This document shows positions 55,673 through 64,000 of a DNA stretch of 64,000 nt, one piece after another. The notes under the pieces were generated by a model. The model saw nothing but the letters and a program-made list of their open reading frames with translations, made no database searches and was not told the DNA's origin. Source of the DNA: Xanthomonas arboricola pv. populi (GTDB lineage: Bacteria > Pseudomonadota > Gammaproteobacteria > Xanthomonadales > Xanthomonadaceae); contig NZ_MDEB01000004.1 in NCBI RefSeq assembly GCF_002939945.1, positions 62,001 through 126,000 of the forward strand, given 5' to 3'. Made by a program: the position numbers and the translations under genes. Every line of letters begins with the position of its first letter. Positions within the stretch are counted from its first letter, which is position 1.

Positions 55673-56632
55673 TCAAAGATCCAGCACCAGCCGCGGCGAG
55701 CGGCTACGCGAACAACACAGCGTGATCTGGGTATTGGCGGCGTGCGCGCTGTCGCTGAGCACACTGTCGCGGTGATCCGGCGTCCCGGCAATCACGCCGG
55801 TCAGGCAGGCGCCGCACATGCCTTGCTCGCAGGACAGCGGCACCTCGATGCCGGCATCCAGCAGGGCGCTGGCGATGCTGCAGTCGGCCGGCACCTGCAC
55901 CACGCGACCGCTGGCGGCCAGCTCCACTTCGAAGGCGCTGTCGGCATCGTGGGCCAGGCTGGGTGCGGCGGCGGCGAAGTGTTCGCGGTGCAGTCGCTCC
56001 GCGGTCCAGCCATGCGCGTCGGCAAGCAGCGTGAAGTGGTCCATGAAGGCGGCCGGTCCGCACAGGTACAGCTGGTCGTGCGCACGCGCCTGTGCCAGTT
56101 CGTCCGGCACATGCACGCGTGGGCTTTCGCCGCCGTCGCTCAGGTGCACCTGCACCTGGCCATGCGTGAAGCCCTGCTGCAGCCGCTGCCCGAACGCCAC
56201 ATCGGCGTGCCGGCGTGCGTAGTAATGCAGCACGAAGGGTTCGCCGCGCGCTTCCAGCGCTTCGGCCATCGACAGCAGCGGGGTGATGCCGATGCCGGCG
56301 GCCAGTAAGACGTGGCGCTCGCCCGGATGCAGGGGAAACAGGTTGCGTGGTGTGGAGATGCGCAGGCGGTCGCCGGTGCTCAGCTGCTCGCACAGGTGCC
56401 GCGAGCCGCCGCGCGAGGCATCGGCCAGTTTCACGCACAGCAGATAGTGGTCGCGCACATGCGGTGCGCTGGCGATCGAATACTGGCGGATCATGCCGTC
56501 TGGCAGGTGCAGGTCCACGTGCGCGCCGGCCTCGAAGGCCGGCAATTCCGCGCCGACCGGCTCCAGCCGGATCGCGCGCTGGCGATGGCCCTGGTCGACG
56601 ACCTCGGCAACGCGGACCTCGTGCAACTGCAT
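55673..56632 (-). CDS. hpxE: Oxygenase reductase component HpxE (phthalate dioxygenase reductase type)
   Basis: 319-residue flavin/iron-sulfur reductase passing electrons from NAD(P)H to the Rieske oxygenase. Order: flavin motif RQYSIAS (near 49-55), nucleotide motif LLAAGIGITPLLSMAEA, then a C-terminal plant-type [2Fe-2S] domain with CEQGMCGACLTG and a final CC near QITLCCSR. This flavin-NAD-ferredoxin order defines the class IA phthalate type. It follows hpxD by 17 nt. Klebsiella HpxDE supports hypoxanthine oxidation; the same is inferred here. Confidence 0.88.
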   Translation of the reverse strand: MQLHEVRVAEVVDQGHRQRAIRLEPVGAELPAFEAGAHVDLHLPDGMIRQYSIASAPHVRDHYLLCVKLADASRGGSRHLCEQLSTGDRLRISTPRNLFPLHPGERHVLLAAGIGITPLLSMAEALEARGEPFVLHYYARRHADVAFGQRLQQGFTHGQVQVHLSDGGESPRVHVPDELAQARAHDQLYLCGPAAFMDHFTLLADAHGWTAERLHREHFAAAAPSLAHDADSAFEVELAASGRVVQVPADCSIASALLDAGIEVPLSCEQGMCGACLTGVIAGTPDHRDSVLSDSAHAANTQITLCCSRSRSPRLVLDL

Positions 56633-56649
56633 GGCGTGCTCCTTGGCGG

Positions 56650-57702
56650 TCAGCGCAGGAAGAAGTCGCTATAGCCCTGGCTGCGCAGGCCACGGCGATA
56701 GGCGATGGAACTGCGGTCGGCCGGGATATGCACTTCCAGCAGCGGGTCCAGCGGCAGGTATTCGGGGCGCTGCGCCTCGACCATCGCGCGGTCTTCCTCG
56801 AATACGCGCAGGTTGAAGGCGTGCACGTCCTCCACTGGCAGATGGGTGTCGAAATTGCGCGCGATCGGCACCAGCAGGCGCGTCTTGTGCTTGGACACCG
56901 GGCTGGCCGCGTTCATGATCACCAGCCGCTTGCCCGGTACCGGGAAATGGATGGTGAGGGTGGCGGTGAACGGCAGGTGCACCTCGAAATGGCGCAGCCA
57001 TTGGAAGTTGGGGTCCACGTCCGGCAGCGGCATGTCCACCGAATAATTGGCCACCGAGCTCAGATAGTCGGCATTGAAGCCGGTCGGCGTTTCGGTGGTG
57101 GTGTAGGCCGGCACCTCGCGCTTGTCCGGCTGGGCGAAGGTCGCGGTGTGCACGAAGGCGAAATGCGCCACGTCGATGAAGCCTTCCAGCTGGCGCGCAG
57201 CACTGCCGCCGATATCGAAGGCCGGGCAGACGATCTGCTGAAAACCTTCCTCGTCCCAGCCGGGCATCGGCGGGATCTGCACCTCGGCCGCGCTGACGCC
57301 GGCCGGTTTGGTCAGGCACACCCAGATCAACCCGTAGCGCTCGGCCGCCGCGTAGGTGTGCAGACGCATCTTGGCCGGAATGTTCTGATTGGGACTGGCG
57401 GGGATATGGTTGCAGCGCCCGCCCGCGCCGAAGCGCAGCCCATGGTAGGCGCAGACCACGCCGCCGCCATCGGCGGTGCCCATGCTCAGCGGCACGCCAC
57501 GGTGCGGGCAGACATCGCGCGCGGCCACCAGCTCCTCGCCCAGCCGGTACAGCACCAGCGGCTCGTCCAGCAGGGTGGCCTTGAATGGCGCCTCGCCCAC
57601 CTCGCTGCTCAGCGCCACCGCGTGCCAGTGCTGGGCCAGGCGCTGCCAGTCGGCGGCGGCGAAGGTGCAGTGCAGCGGCAGGGCGGGGACGGCGACATCC
57701 AT
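56650..57702 (-). CDS. hpxD: Rieske oxygenase HpxD (hypoxanthine/xanthine oxidation)
   Basis: 350-residue oxygenase alpha subunit. Rieske cluster ligands Cys65-His67 (CPHRG) and Cys84-His87 (CAYHG); the mononuclear iron site lies in EGFIDVAHFAFVHTATF with its two His, and Asp late in the protein. Vanillate demethylase-like in general family, but the neighbouring urate genes and the shared operator favour HpxD of purine catabolism, where HpxDE replaces xanthine dehydrogenase. Alternative: an unrelated demethylase. Divergent from the LysR gene with 127 nt between starts. Confidence 0.83.
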   Translation of the reverse strand: MDVAVPALPLHCTFAAADWQRLAQHWHAVALSSEVGEAPFKATLLDEPLVLYRLGEELVAARDVCPHRGVPLSMGTADGGGVVCAYHGLRFGAGGRCNHIPASPNQNIPAKMRLHTYAAAERYGLIWVCLTKPAGVSAAEVQIPPMPGWDEEGFQQIVCPAFDIGGSAARQLEGFIDVAHFAFVHTATFAQPDKREVPAYTTTETPTGFNADYLSSVANYSVDMPLPDVDPNFQWLRHFEVHLPFTATLTIHFPVPGKRLVIMNAASPVSKHKTRLLVPIARNFDTHLPVEDVHAFNLRVFEEDRAMVEAQRPEYLPLDPLLEVHIPADRSSIAYRRGLRSQGYSDFFLR

Positions 57703-57793
57703 GGGTCCAGTCTCTGGCGGAGGGCGGGAGCGGTGCCGGATTGACTCTAGGAAGCCGGGGGTGTGTTATCAAACATCGATTTTCAGCCAAGCC

Positions 57794-57810
57794 ATTGCAA
57801 AAAATGCAAC
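57794..57810. promoter_or_regulatory. Palindrome between hpxD and lysR, candidate autoregulatory LysR site
   Basis: ATTGC-N7-GCAAC containing TTGCA-AAAAA-TGCAA, which fits the T-N11-A LysR rule. The 16-nt core TTGCAAAAAATGCAAC matches the allC-upstream element at 38677-38692 with one mismatch. It lies 20 nt before the LysR start and 92 nt upstream of hpxD. Confidence 0.7.
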
Positions 57811-57829
57811 GCCAACCGAGCCCCGCCGC

Positions 57830-58747
57830 ATGCTGACCTTTTCCCGCTTCACCCGTTACTTCATCGAAGTGGCCCGCTGCGGCAGCATCCGCAAGGCCTC
57901 CGACGTGCTGCACGTGTCGGCCTCGGCGATCGACCGGCAGATCCTCAAGGCCGAAGAAGAGCTGGGCGCGCAGTTGTTCGAGCGCCTGCCCGGCCGGTTG
58001 CGGCTGACCGCCGCCGGTGAGCTGCTGCTGGTGGACGTGCGCGGCTGGGAGAAGGCCTACGCGCGCACGCTGGAGCGCTTCGACGAGCTCAAGGGACTGC
58101 GCCGCGGGCATGTGGAGATCGCCATGATCGACGCGCTCAGCGAGGGCGTGGTGCCGGCGGCGGTGGCGGCGCTGGTGCAGGAGTACCCCGGCATCACCTT
58201 CAACCTGTCCACCGCGCGCAACCAGCGGGTGATGGAAATGGTGACCTCGGCCGATGTGGACATCGGCCTGCTGCTGGACCCGGTGAGCAGCGTGGACCTG
58301 GAGGTGCGCGCATTTGCCGACATCCCGTTGGGGATTGCGATGCCGGTCGGCCACCCGCTCAGCACCCGCACCGAGCTGCAGCTGAGCGAGACGCTGGAGC
58401 ATCGCCTGCTGCTGCCGGCCGCCCCGTTGATCGTCGGCGAGCACGCCAAGGTGCTGTACCAACGCCAGCACATCGACGTGAAGCGGCTGACGCATTGCAA
58501 CGATGTGCGCACCCTACGCGGGCTGGTGCGTGCCGGTGCCGGCGTGGGCCTGATGTCCTGGCTGGACGCGGCACCGGATGTGGCCGACGGCCGGCTGGCG
58601 TTCGTGCCGTTCCGCCGCCACCTGACCAAGCCGATGACGCTGGCGGTGTGCGTGGCCCCGCAGCGGCAACTCTCGCGCTCGGCGCAACTGGCGATCCAGG
58701 CACTGGCGGCGAAGATCGATGCGATGGTGGTGCCGGTGGTGGGGTGA
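57830..58747 (+). CDS. LysR-family regulator of the purine genes
   Basis: 305-residue LysR-type regulator. The N-terminal winged helix is SRFTRYFIEVARCGSIRKASDVLHVSASAIDRQILKAEEELGAQLFER, followed by the periplasmic-binding-like effector domain (VEIAMIDALSEGVVPAAVAAL, VRAGAGVGLMSWLDAAPDV). Divergent from hpxDE; the shared palindrome in this promoter and upstream of allC suggests it activates both when a purine intermediate such as urate or allantoin is present. ATG at 57830. Confidence 0.88.
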   Translation: MLTFSRFTRYFIEVARCGSIRKASDVLHVSASAIDRQILKAEEELGAQLFERLPGRLRLTAAGELLLVDVRGWEKAYARTLERFDELKGLRRGHVEIAMIDALSEGVVPAAVAALVQEYPGITFNLSTARNQRVMEMVTSADVDIGLLLDPVSSVDLEVRAFADIPLGIAMPVGHPLSTRTELQLSETLEHRLLLPAAPLIVGEHAKVLYQRQHIDVKRLTHCNDVRTLRGLVRAGAGVGLMSWLDAAPDVADGRLAFVPFRRHLTKPMTLAVCVAPQRQLSRSAQLAIQALAAKIDAMVVPVVG

Positions 58748-58773
58748 GTGTGCTGCGCAAGCGGCCCTCACCC

Positions 58774-58802
58774 CTGCCCCTCTCCCGCGGGCGGGAGAGG
58801 GG
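58774..58802. repeat. REP-like palindrome CCCCTCTCCCGC/GCGGGAGAGGGG
   Basis: Palindrome with arms CCCCTCTCCCGC and CGGGAGAGGGG, 26 nt after the lysR stop; same type as the second half of the 25673-25742 element. May act as mRNA 3' structure. Confidence 0.65.
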
Positions 58803-58838
58803 AAAGGCCGTGCGTTCGTGCAGGCCGATGGCATGCAG

Positions 58839-59052
58839 GTACTGCCATTCGCATGCAGGTACCGCCGATACACGCAGCTGGCGCCGTGCGTTTCCCTTCT
58901 CCCGCCTGCGGAAGAAGGTGCCCGCAGGGTGGATGGGGGCATACCGGTACTGCCATTCGCATGCAGGTACGCCGATAACACGCAGTTGACGCCGTGTGTC
59001 TCCCTTCTCCCGCCTGCGGGAGAAGGTGCCCGCAGGGCGGATGAGGGCAACG
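58839..59052. repeat. Tandem duplication of a 107-bp unit carrying a REP-like palindrome
   Basis: Two adjacent copies (58839-58945 and 58946-59052), both starting GGTACTGCCATTCGCATGCAGG and containing CTTCTCCCGCCTGCGG-AGAAGGTGCCCGCAGGG and GGATG-GGG near the end. The copies differ by scattered substitutions and small indels, so the duplication is not recent. It fills most of the 351-nt gap before tatD; no gene is seen in this stretch. Confidence 0.85.
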
Positions 59053-59098
59053 TCCACCCAGTACAATTACATCTGCTCTTTCAGGCGGCACCCGTAGC

Positions 59099-59905
59099 AT
59101 GCAGTTGATCGATATCGGCGCCAACCTGACCCACGACTCCTTCGACCGCGACCGCGACGCAGTGCTGCAACGTGCACGCGAGGCGGGCGTTGCGCAGCTG
59201 GTGATCACCGGCGCCAGCCGCGAGCATTCGCCGCTTGCACTTCAGCTGGCCCAGCAGCACCCCGGATTCCTCTACGCCACCGCCGGTGTGCACCCGCACC
59301 ACGCAGTGGAATTCACCGTCGAATGCGAGGCCGAAATGCGCACGCTGCACGCGCATCCGCAGGTGGTGGCAGTGGGTGAATGCGGGCTGGATTATTTCCG
59401 CGATTTCGCCCCGCGCCCGGCCCAGCACAAGGCCTTCGAGCGCCAGCTGCAAGTGGCTGCCGATAACGGCAAGCCCCTGTTCCTGCACCAACGCGAGGCG
59501 CACGACGATTTCATGTCGATCATGCGCAGCTTCGATGGCCGGCTCGGCCCGGCCGTGGTGCATTGCTTCACCGGCACACGCGAAGAACTGTTCGACTACC
59601 TGGACCGCGATTACTACATCGGCATCACCGGCTGGCTGTGCGATGAGCGCCGCGGCGTGCATCTGCGCGAGCTGGTGCGCAACATCCCGGCCAACCGGTT
59701 GATGATCGAAACCGATGCACCCTACCTGCTGCCGCGCACGCTCAAGCCGATGCCCAAGGACCGCCGCAACGAGCCGATGTTCCTGTCGCATATCGTGGAA
59801 GAACTCGCGCGCGATCGTGGCGAGGACGTGGCGCTGACCGCGGCCAACAGCACGGCGGCCGCGCGGGCATTTTTCCGTCTGCCCGCGCCTGCAGCCGCGG
59901 CATGA
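59099..59905 (+). CDS. tatD: TatD-family metal-dependent deoxyribonuclease
   Basis: 268-residue amidohydrolase-fold nuclease following E. coli TatD (3'-5' DNA/RNA exonuclease linked to oxidative damage repair) over its full length: LIDIGANLTHDSFDRDRD, TAGVHPHHA, AVGECGLDYFRDFAP, VVHCFTGTREELFDYL, IGITGWLCDERRG and IETDAPYLLPRTLKP. Like E. coli TatD it lacks the first HxH of the wider family. ATG at 59099. Confidence 0.93.
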   Translation: MQLIDIGANLTHDSFDRDRDAVLQRAREAGVAQLVITGASREHSPLALQLAQQHPGFLYATAGVHPHHAVEFTVECEAEMRTLHAHPQVVAVGECGLDYFRDFAPRPAQHKAFERQLQVAADNGKPLFLHQREAHDDFMSIMRSFDGRLGPAVVHCFTGTREELFDYLDRDYYIGITGWLCDERRGVHLRELVRNIPANRLMIETDAPYLLPRTLKPMPKDRRNEPMFLSHIVEELARDRGEDVALTAANSTAAARAFFRLPAPAAAA

Positions 59906-59923
59906 CGTGTGCGGCGTGGGCGA

Positions 59924-60592
59924 TCACGCCGCCAGCAACTCCCAGCCCTGCGCATCGCGCAGGCGCAGCCCCGGTTGCGGTGCATCCACGCTGACCCGTA
60001 CACCACTGGCCCACGGCAACTGCCGTTGCTGCGGAAACCAGCGCCGCGCCTGATCGACGACGATCAACAGGCCATCATCGTCGCCCAGCGCGGCAAAGCC
60101 TTCGACCGTCGGCGCAAACGGGCGCACGCCGAAGTGATGGGCGACGCTGCTGGTCACCGCCGCGACATCGTTGCTGGGTAATCCGATTTCGCTGACACAC
60201 AGCAACTCTTCGCCGTGAAACGCACCGTCGCCGGTGACCACGTCCTGCAGCGCCCGACGCGCGATCAACTCGAGTACCGCGCCATCGGGGCCGGCGAAAT
60301 ACACCGAGTGCGATTGCCATACGCCGTCCAGTTGGAACTGCCGACGGCCGTGTGGATCGGCAAGCAGGTTGCTGCGTGCGCCGATCCATTGCGCAGCGGC
60401 GTCGAAGCGCGACGGCGCCACGTTGAACGCCAGATGCACGCTGCCCACCGGCTGCTGTGTCTGCACGCATTCCAGGGTGCTCCAGCCGATGCGAACGCTG
60501 TTGCCGTGTTGCGGCAGCTTCAGCACGTCGCGATAGAAGCGCAGGCTGATGTCGGGATCGAGGCAGGGCAACAACAGATGGCGAAGATGCAT
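59924..60592 (-). CDS. VOC-family protein with two glyoxalase-like modules
   Basis: 222-residue protein of the vicinal oxygen chelate superfamily. First module: LRHLLLPCLDPDISLRFYRDVLKLP with HSVYFAGPDGAVLELIARR; second begins at EIGLPSNDVAAVTSSVAHHFG and ends near GVRVSV. Layout resembles the small bidomain relatives of fosfomycin-resistance or ring-cleavage enzymes, but the usual metal triad is incomplete to my eye, so no activity is assigned. Convergent with tatD (18 nt). Confidence 0.8.
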   Translation of the reverse strand: MHLRHLLLPCLDPDISLRFYRDVLKLPQHGNSVRIGWSTLECVQTQQPVGSVHLAFNVAPSRFDAAAQWIGARSNLLADPHGRRQFQLDGVWQSHSVYFAGPDGAVLELIARRALQDVVTGDGAFHGEELLCVSEIGLPSNDVAAVTSSVAHHFGVRPFAPTVEGFAALGDDDGLLIVVDQARRWFPQQRQLPWASGVRVSVDAPQPGLRLRDAQGWELLAA

Positions 60593-60889
60593 GGCAGGCG
60601 CACGTGGTGGAAGGAGCAGGCATTGAACGACCTCAACCGCGGTTGAGGTCAAGCCATGTGTTCGGATTCGGCAGGGCACTTGCGCGCGCTGGCAACGGGC
60701 ATGATGTCTGCAGCGGAGGCCTTCGCCGCGACGAGGCCGCCACGCAAGCATCGCGGGCATGTGCGCTTCCACACGACCAACGGCTTCTGGTGTGGCTGAC
60801 AGGGTGCGTTGATCAGACCTCGGCTCAAAAAGACAGCGCCATCGCTGGTTGCGGGCAAAGCAATCCAACATCTTTCAGCTTGTTGGCAG

Positions 60890-60955
60890 GTAGGAGCGCA
60901 CTCGTGCGCGAGGGCGTTACCGGGACAGCCACATCGCGCACGAGTGCGCTCCTAC
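60890..60955. repeat. GTAGGAGCG-type palindromic repeat, second copy
   Basis: GTAGGAGCGCACTCGTGCGCGA ... GGGCGTTACCGGGA ... TCGCGCACGAGTGCGCTCCTAC: perfect 22-bp terminal inverted arms around the centre shared with the copy at 52244-52313. Lies between the VOC gene and the 3' end of a lysR gene. A REP/RAYT-type mobile repeat is likely. Confidence 0.85.
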
Positions 60956-60992
60956 AGCAACCGTGGTGCCGTCGGCTCAAGATCACCCTCGC

Positions 60993-61880
60993 TCAAAGCA
61001 CTTCCGCCAGCGCCCACAGATGCCGCACCAACGGCGCGGTGTCCAATGCGCCTGGCGCTACCGCCAGGGCGAGCCGGGCCAGCGGCATCTGCCCTTCGAT
61101 ATCCAGATAGCGCACGCCGGGCAGCTGCAGCTGCGCGGTGGAGGCCGGCACCACCGACACGCCCAGTTCGGCGGCGACCAGATTGACGATGGACGACATC
61201 TGCGGCGCCTCCTGGGTGATGCGCAGGGTCACGCCGGATTGCCGGCAGGCGGCGAGGATCTCGTCGTACAGGCTGGAACCGAAGCTGCGCGGGAACAGGA
61301 TGAACGGCTCGCCCGCCAGCGCCGCCAGTGGCGCGCTGTTGCGTTCGGCCAGACGATGCGCGGTCGGCACGGCGATCTTCATCGGTTCGTCGGCAAAGCG
61401 CAGCAGTTGCAGGTCGGGCGGCGTGCTCAGGCCGTAGCGCACGAAGGCCGCGTCCAGGCGGCCATCGGCCAGGGCCACCAGCAGTCCGGCGGTGTTGGTT
61501 TCTTCCAGCAACAGCTCGACCTGCGGCCATTGCCGGCGAAAGTCGCGGATCAGGTGCGGCACCACCGGGTTGAACGCGGCCGAGGCGGTGAAGCCCAGGC
61601 GCAGCCGGCCGGATTCGCCACGCGCCACCCGCCGTGCGGTTTCCGCGGCGCGCTCCACATCGGCAAGCACGCGGCGCACCTCGACCAGGAAGGCCTCGCC
61701 GGCCGGGGTCAGCTCGGCGCCGCTGTGGGTGCGCCGGAACAGCGGGGTGTCCAGATCGCGCTCCAGCGCCTGGATCTGCTGGCTCAAAGGCGGCTGGCCG
61801 ATGCCGACCCGTGCCGCAGCGCGGGTGAAGTTGCCCTCCTCGGCGACGGCCAGGAAGTAGCGCAAATGGCGAAGTTCCAT
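60993..61880 (-). CDS. LysR-family regulator adjacent to an MFS exporter
   Basis: 295-residue LysR regulator: DNA-binding domain MELRHLRYFLAVAEEGNFTRAAARVGIGQPPLSQQIQALERDLDTPLFRRT, then an effector domain of the BenM/CatM-like kind (RLRLGFTASAAFNPVVPHLIRDF; LVALADGRLDAAFVRYG; VNLVAAELGVSVVP). ATG at 61880 is the standard LysR start. Divergent from an MFS transporter gene which it probably controls; a palindrome lies just upstream. Confidence 0.9.
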   Translation of the reverse strand: MELRHLRYFLAVAEEGNFTRAAARVGIGQPPLSQQIQALERDLDTPLFRRTHSGAELTPAGEAFLVEVRRVLADVERAAETARRVARGESGRLRLGFTASAAFNPVVPHLIRDFRRQWPQVELLLEETNTAGLLVALADGRLDAAFVRYGLSTPPDLQLLRFADEPMKIAVPTAHRLAERNSAPLAALAGEPFILFPRSFGSSLYDEILAACRQSGVTLRITQEAPQMSSIVNLVAAELGVSVVPASTAQLQLPGVRYLDIEGQMPLARLALAVAPGALDTAPLVRHLWALAEVL

Positions 61881-61897
61881 GCTATCTGTTCTGCATA

Positions 61898-61909
61898 TGG
61901 CAACTGCCA
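61898..61909. promoter_or_regulatory. Palindrome between lysR and MFS genes
   Basis: TGGCA-AC-TGCCA, flanked by CATA on the left and a further ATCATATAT on the right, 18 nt upstream of the lysR ATG. Candidate operator for the divergent pair; inferred. Confidence 0.4.
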
Positions 61910-62007
61910 GAATCATATATTGGACAGGGGGTCATGGCGGGCGAATACTCGCCGTCCCATGTCTCGATGCTGCTCCCTTGTCTTCTCCTGATCACCGCGC
62001 CGGCAGC

Positions 62008-63267
62008 TTGCCGGGCACCACCGACGGCCTTGCCAACAACGCACCCGCTGCCGACGCGCCCGCCAGCGGCCGCATCCGGTTGGCGCTGTTCCTGGCCGGC
62101 TTTGCCACCTTCTCGCTGCTGTACAGCGTGCAGCCGGTACTGCCCGAGTTTGCGCGCGCCTTCGGCGTGGACGCGGCCACCGCTTCGCTGCCATTGTCGC
62201 TGGCTACCGGCGCGCTGGCCCTGGCGATCTTCTGCGCCGGCGCAGTGTCGGAGAACCTGGGCCGGCGCGGGCTGATGTTCGTGTCGATCGCGCTGGCCGC
62301 GCTGCTCAATCTGATCGCCGCATTCCTGCCGCACTGGGGCGCGCTGGTGCTGGTGCGCACCTTGTCCGGTATCGCGCTGGGCGGAGTGCCGGCGGTGGCG
62401 ATGGTGTATCTGGGCGAGGAACTGCCGGCCAACAAGATGGGCGCGGCCACCGGGTTGTATGTGGCCGGCAATGCCTTTGGCGGCATGAGCGGACGCATCG
62501 TGATGAGCGTGCTGACCGATCACTACGACTGGCGCACCGCACTGGCGATGCTGAGCGTGTTCGACCTGCTGTGCGCGCTGGCGTTCTTCTGGTTGCTGCC
62601 GCCGTCGCGCAACTTCGTGCGCCGGCACGGCATCAACCTGCGCTTCCATCTGCGCGCCTGGGCCGGGCATCTGCGCGATCGCAACCTGCCGTTCCTGTTC
62701 GCGCTGCCGTTCCTGTTGATGGGCGTGTTCGTCTGCCTCTACAACTATGCCGGCTTTCGACTGGGCGGGCCGGAATTCGGCTTGAGCCAGAGCCAGATCG
62801 GCATGATCTTCAGCGCCTATGTGTTCGGCATCGTCAGTTCGTCGGTGGCCGGTGCGGCGTCGGATCGCTTCGGGCGCGGCCCGGTGGTCACTACCGGCAT
62901 CGTGCTGTGCGTACTCGGCGTGGCGCTGACCCTGGCGCATGTGCTGGCGCTGGTGGTGGGCGGCATCGTGTTGCTGACGATCGGCTTTTTCATTGCGCAT
63001 TCGGCGGCCAGCGCGTGGGTGAGCCGGCTCGGCGGTGCGCATCGCAGTCACGCCGCGTCGCTGTATCTGCTGGCGTATTACGCCGGCTCCAGCGTGATCG
63101 GCGCGCTCGGCGGCTGGTTCTGGCAACACGGTGGCTGGGGCGCGTTGGTCGGCATGTGCCTGACCTTGCTGGCGCTCGCCTTTGCGGCGGCCTACGTGCT
63201 GCGCCAACGCGCCGACAACGCGCGGCCGTACGGTCGCTTTGCGCCGCATCCTGCACGCGGCGAGTGA
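62008..63267 (+). CDS. MFS transporter (YnfM-like arabinose/drug exporter group)
   Basis: Major facilitator with 12 predicted helices. TM1 begins RLALFLAGFATFSLLYSVQPVLPEFARAFG and loop 2-3 has AVSENLGRRGLMF, as in YnfM/inner-membrane exporters. The start is uncertain: the frame is open from an ATG at 61879, which overlaps the lysR start and operator and is implausible; an ATG at 61897 lies inside the operator. I chose TTG at 62008 (LPGTTDGLANNAPA), about 21 residues before TM1. Substrate unknown; a role as an efflux pump induced through the LysR protein is inferred. Confidence 0.85.
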   Translation: MPGTTDGLANNAPAADAPASGRIRLALFLAGFATFSLLYSVQPVLPEFARAFGVDAATASLPLSLATGALALAIFCAGAVSENLGRRGLMFVSIALAALLNLIAAFLPHWGALVLVRTLSGIALGGVPAVAMVYLGEELPANKMGAATGLYVAGNAFGGMSGRIVMSVLTDHYDWRTALAMLSVFDLLCALAFFWLLPPSRNFVRRHGINLRFHLRAWAGHLRDRNLPFLFALPFLLMGVFVCLYNYAGFRLGGPEFGLSQSQIGMIFSAYVFGIVSSSVAGAASDRFGRGPVVTTGIVLCVLGVALTLAHVLALVVGGIVLLTIGFFIAHSAASAWVSRLGGAHRSHAASLYLLAYYAGSSVIGALGGWFWQHGGWGALVGMCLTLLALAFAAAYVLRQRADNARPYGRFAPHPARGE

Positions 63268-63344
63268 CGCAGATCGACCGACGCGGCGGGCTAAGGGGCG
63301 TGCTTGCGGCGCTTGCTTGGAATCACCAAGAAGGCCCCCAGACT

Positions 63345-64000
63345 ATGTGCCAACCATCCGTGTGTACATTCGCATTCGTGAGCACCTCATTCCCCCTGCC
63401 AGCACCGCGCAAGGCCCCGCAGCAAGCGCGCTCGCGCGCCACCGTGGAGGTCATCCGCCAGGCCAGCATTCAGGTGCTGGTGGCCGACGGATTGCAGGGC
63501 TGCACCACCACGCGGGTGGCCGAGCGTGCCGGCGTGTCGGTCGGCAGCGTGTACCAGTACTACCCCAATCGTCAGGCGATGTTGATCGCGTTGCTGCAAT
63601 GGCATCTGCAGACGGTGATCGATGCGGTGGAACGGGCCTGCGCACAACAGCACGGGCGCGCCCTGGCGCAGCAGTGCGAGGCCATGGTGCATGCCTTCGT
63701 GCAGGCCAAGCTGCAGCACGTGGATGTCGCGCGCGCGCTGTACGCCATTGCCGAACTGCATGGTGGCGCCGCGCTGGGGTCGCAGGCGCGCAAGCGCTCG
63801 CAGCAGGCGTTTGCCGCCGCGCTCGCCACCGCCGCCGATGTGCGCTTCGACGATTGCGAGGCGGTGGCCGAGATCGGCATGGCGGCCATCACCGGGCCGG
63901 TGAAGAGCCTGCTCGACGATGGCGCGCCTGCTGCGCGGATTGCGCCGCTACAGGCGCAACTGGTGGTGTTGCTGCACAGCTACCTCATGGCCACCGGAGT
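63345..64000 (+). CDS. TetR-family regulator, 3' end cut by window
   Basis: At least 218 residues of a TetR/AcrR regulator: the helix-turn-helix is RQASIQVLVADGLQGCTTTRVAERAGVSVGSVYQYYPNRQAMLIALL, followed by the helical ligand domain (CEAMVHAFVQAKLQHVDVARALYAIAEL). I use the ATG at 63345; a GTG 11 codons later at 63378 (VSTSFPLPAPRK) is an equally possible start, and neither has a clear ribosome site. The end lies beyond 64000. Confidence 0.85.
   Translation, partial: MCQPSVCTFAFVSTSFPLPAPRKAPQQARSRATVEVIRQASIQVLVADGLQGCTTTRVAERAGVSVGSVYQYYPNRQAMLIALLQWHLQTVIDAVERACAQQHGRALAQQCEAMVHAFVQAKLQHVDVARALYAIAELHGGAALGSQARKRSQQAFAAALATAADVRFDDCEAVAEIGMAAITGPVKSLLDDGAPAARIAPLQAQLVVLLHSYLMATG

Noticed and set aside
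58774..59052. CRISPR array
   Set aside because: Only two imperfect 107-bp units with internal palindromes, no regular spacers and no cas genes nearby.
61934..62275. ORF MAGEYSPSHVSMLLPCLLLITA with a signal-like start
   Set aside because: Out of frame with the MFS transporter and overlaps it; translation becomes Pro/Arg/Ala-rich without family resemblance.

Overview
The window is about 67% G+C by eye and reads as the chromosome of a Xanthomonas species (Gammaproteobacteria, Xanthomonadaceae). Evidence: an OhrR whose Cys22 and Cys127 fall at the positions known from X. campestris, the Xanthomonas-type flavoprotein urate hydroxylase HpyO, RluE, TatD, HrpB and YggN orthologues, and dispersed REP-like palindromes of xanthomonad style. 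Both window edges cut genes: mccA on the left and a TetR regulator on the right.

Layout. 1-5.1 kb: leucine/isovalerate catabolism (ivd-mccB-mccA, minus strand) with a divergent TetR regulator and a palindromic operator. 5.2-6.1 kb: RES/Xre toxin-antitoxin pair. 6.1-9.1 kb: a translationally coupled membrane operon (DUF4198, DUF3649, PepSY, DUF3325) behind a candidate Fur box. 9.3-25.5 kb: housekeeping and stress genes (cytochrome c, secreted nuclease, EamA exporter, ZapE, ohrR-ohr with operator, three oxidoreductases, RluE, several hypotheticals). 25.7-32.4 kb: HrpB helicase, a chemoreceptor, hypotheticals.

32.5-58.7 kb holds what appears to be a near-complete oxidative purine-degradation system, almost all on the minus strand. 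Expected order: periplasmic adenosine deaminase, NCS2 permease, nucleoside hydrolase, HpxD/HpxE oxygenase for hypoxanthine/xanthine, HpyO, UraH, UraD, PuuE, AllC, PucG (giving oxalurate), and the oxalurate/oxamate proteins HpxZ, HpxY and HpxW. A LysR regulator is divergent from hpxD, and the same near-palindrome, TTGCAAAAAA(C/T)GCAAC, occurs upstream of both hpxD/lysR and allC, 19 kb apart, suggesting one regulon.

The purine cluster is interrupted at 38.8-47.7 kb by what looks like an acquired island: AraC regulator, heme aldoxime dehydratase, outer-membrane channel, amidase, cobalt-type nitrile hydratase alpha and beta, accessory protein, CbiM-like cobalt permease and a DUF1264 lipoprotein, with a decayed IS5-family transposase at its right edge. 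Together these would convert aldoximes to nitriles, amides and acids. Plants make aldoximes as precursors of glucosinolates, cyanogens, camalexin and auxin, so in a plant-associated bacterium this is the most interesting system here.

58.8-64 kb: tandem and REP-like repeats, TatD, a VOC protein, a LysR/MFS divergent pair and a partial TetR regulator. No rRNA, tRNA, CRISPR array or replication origin was seen.
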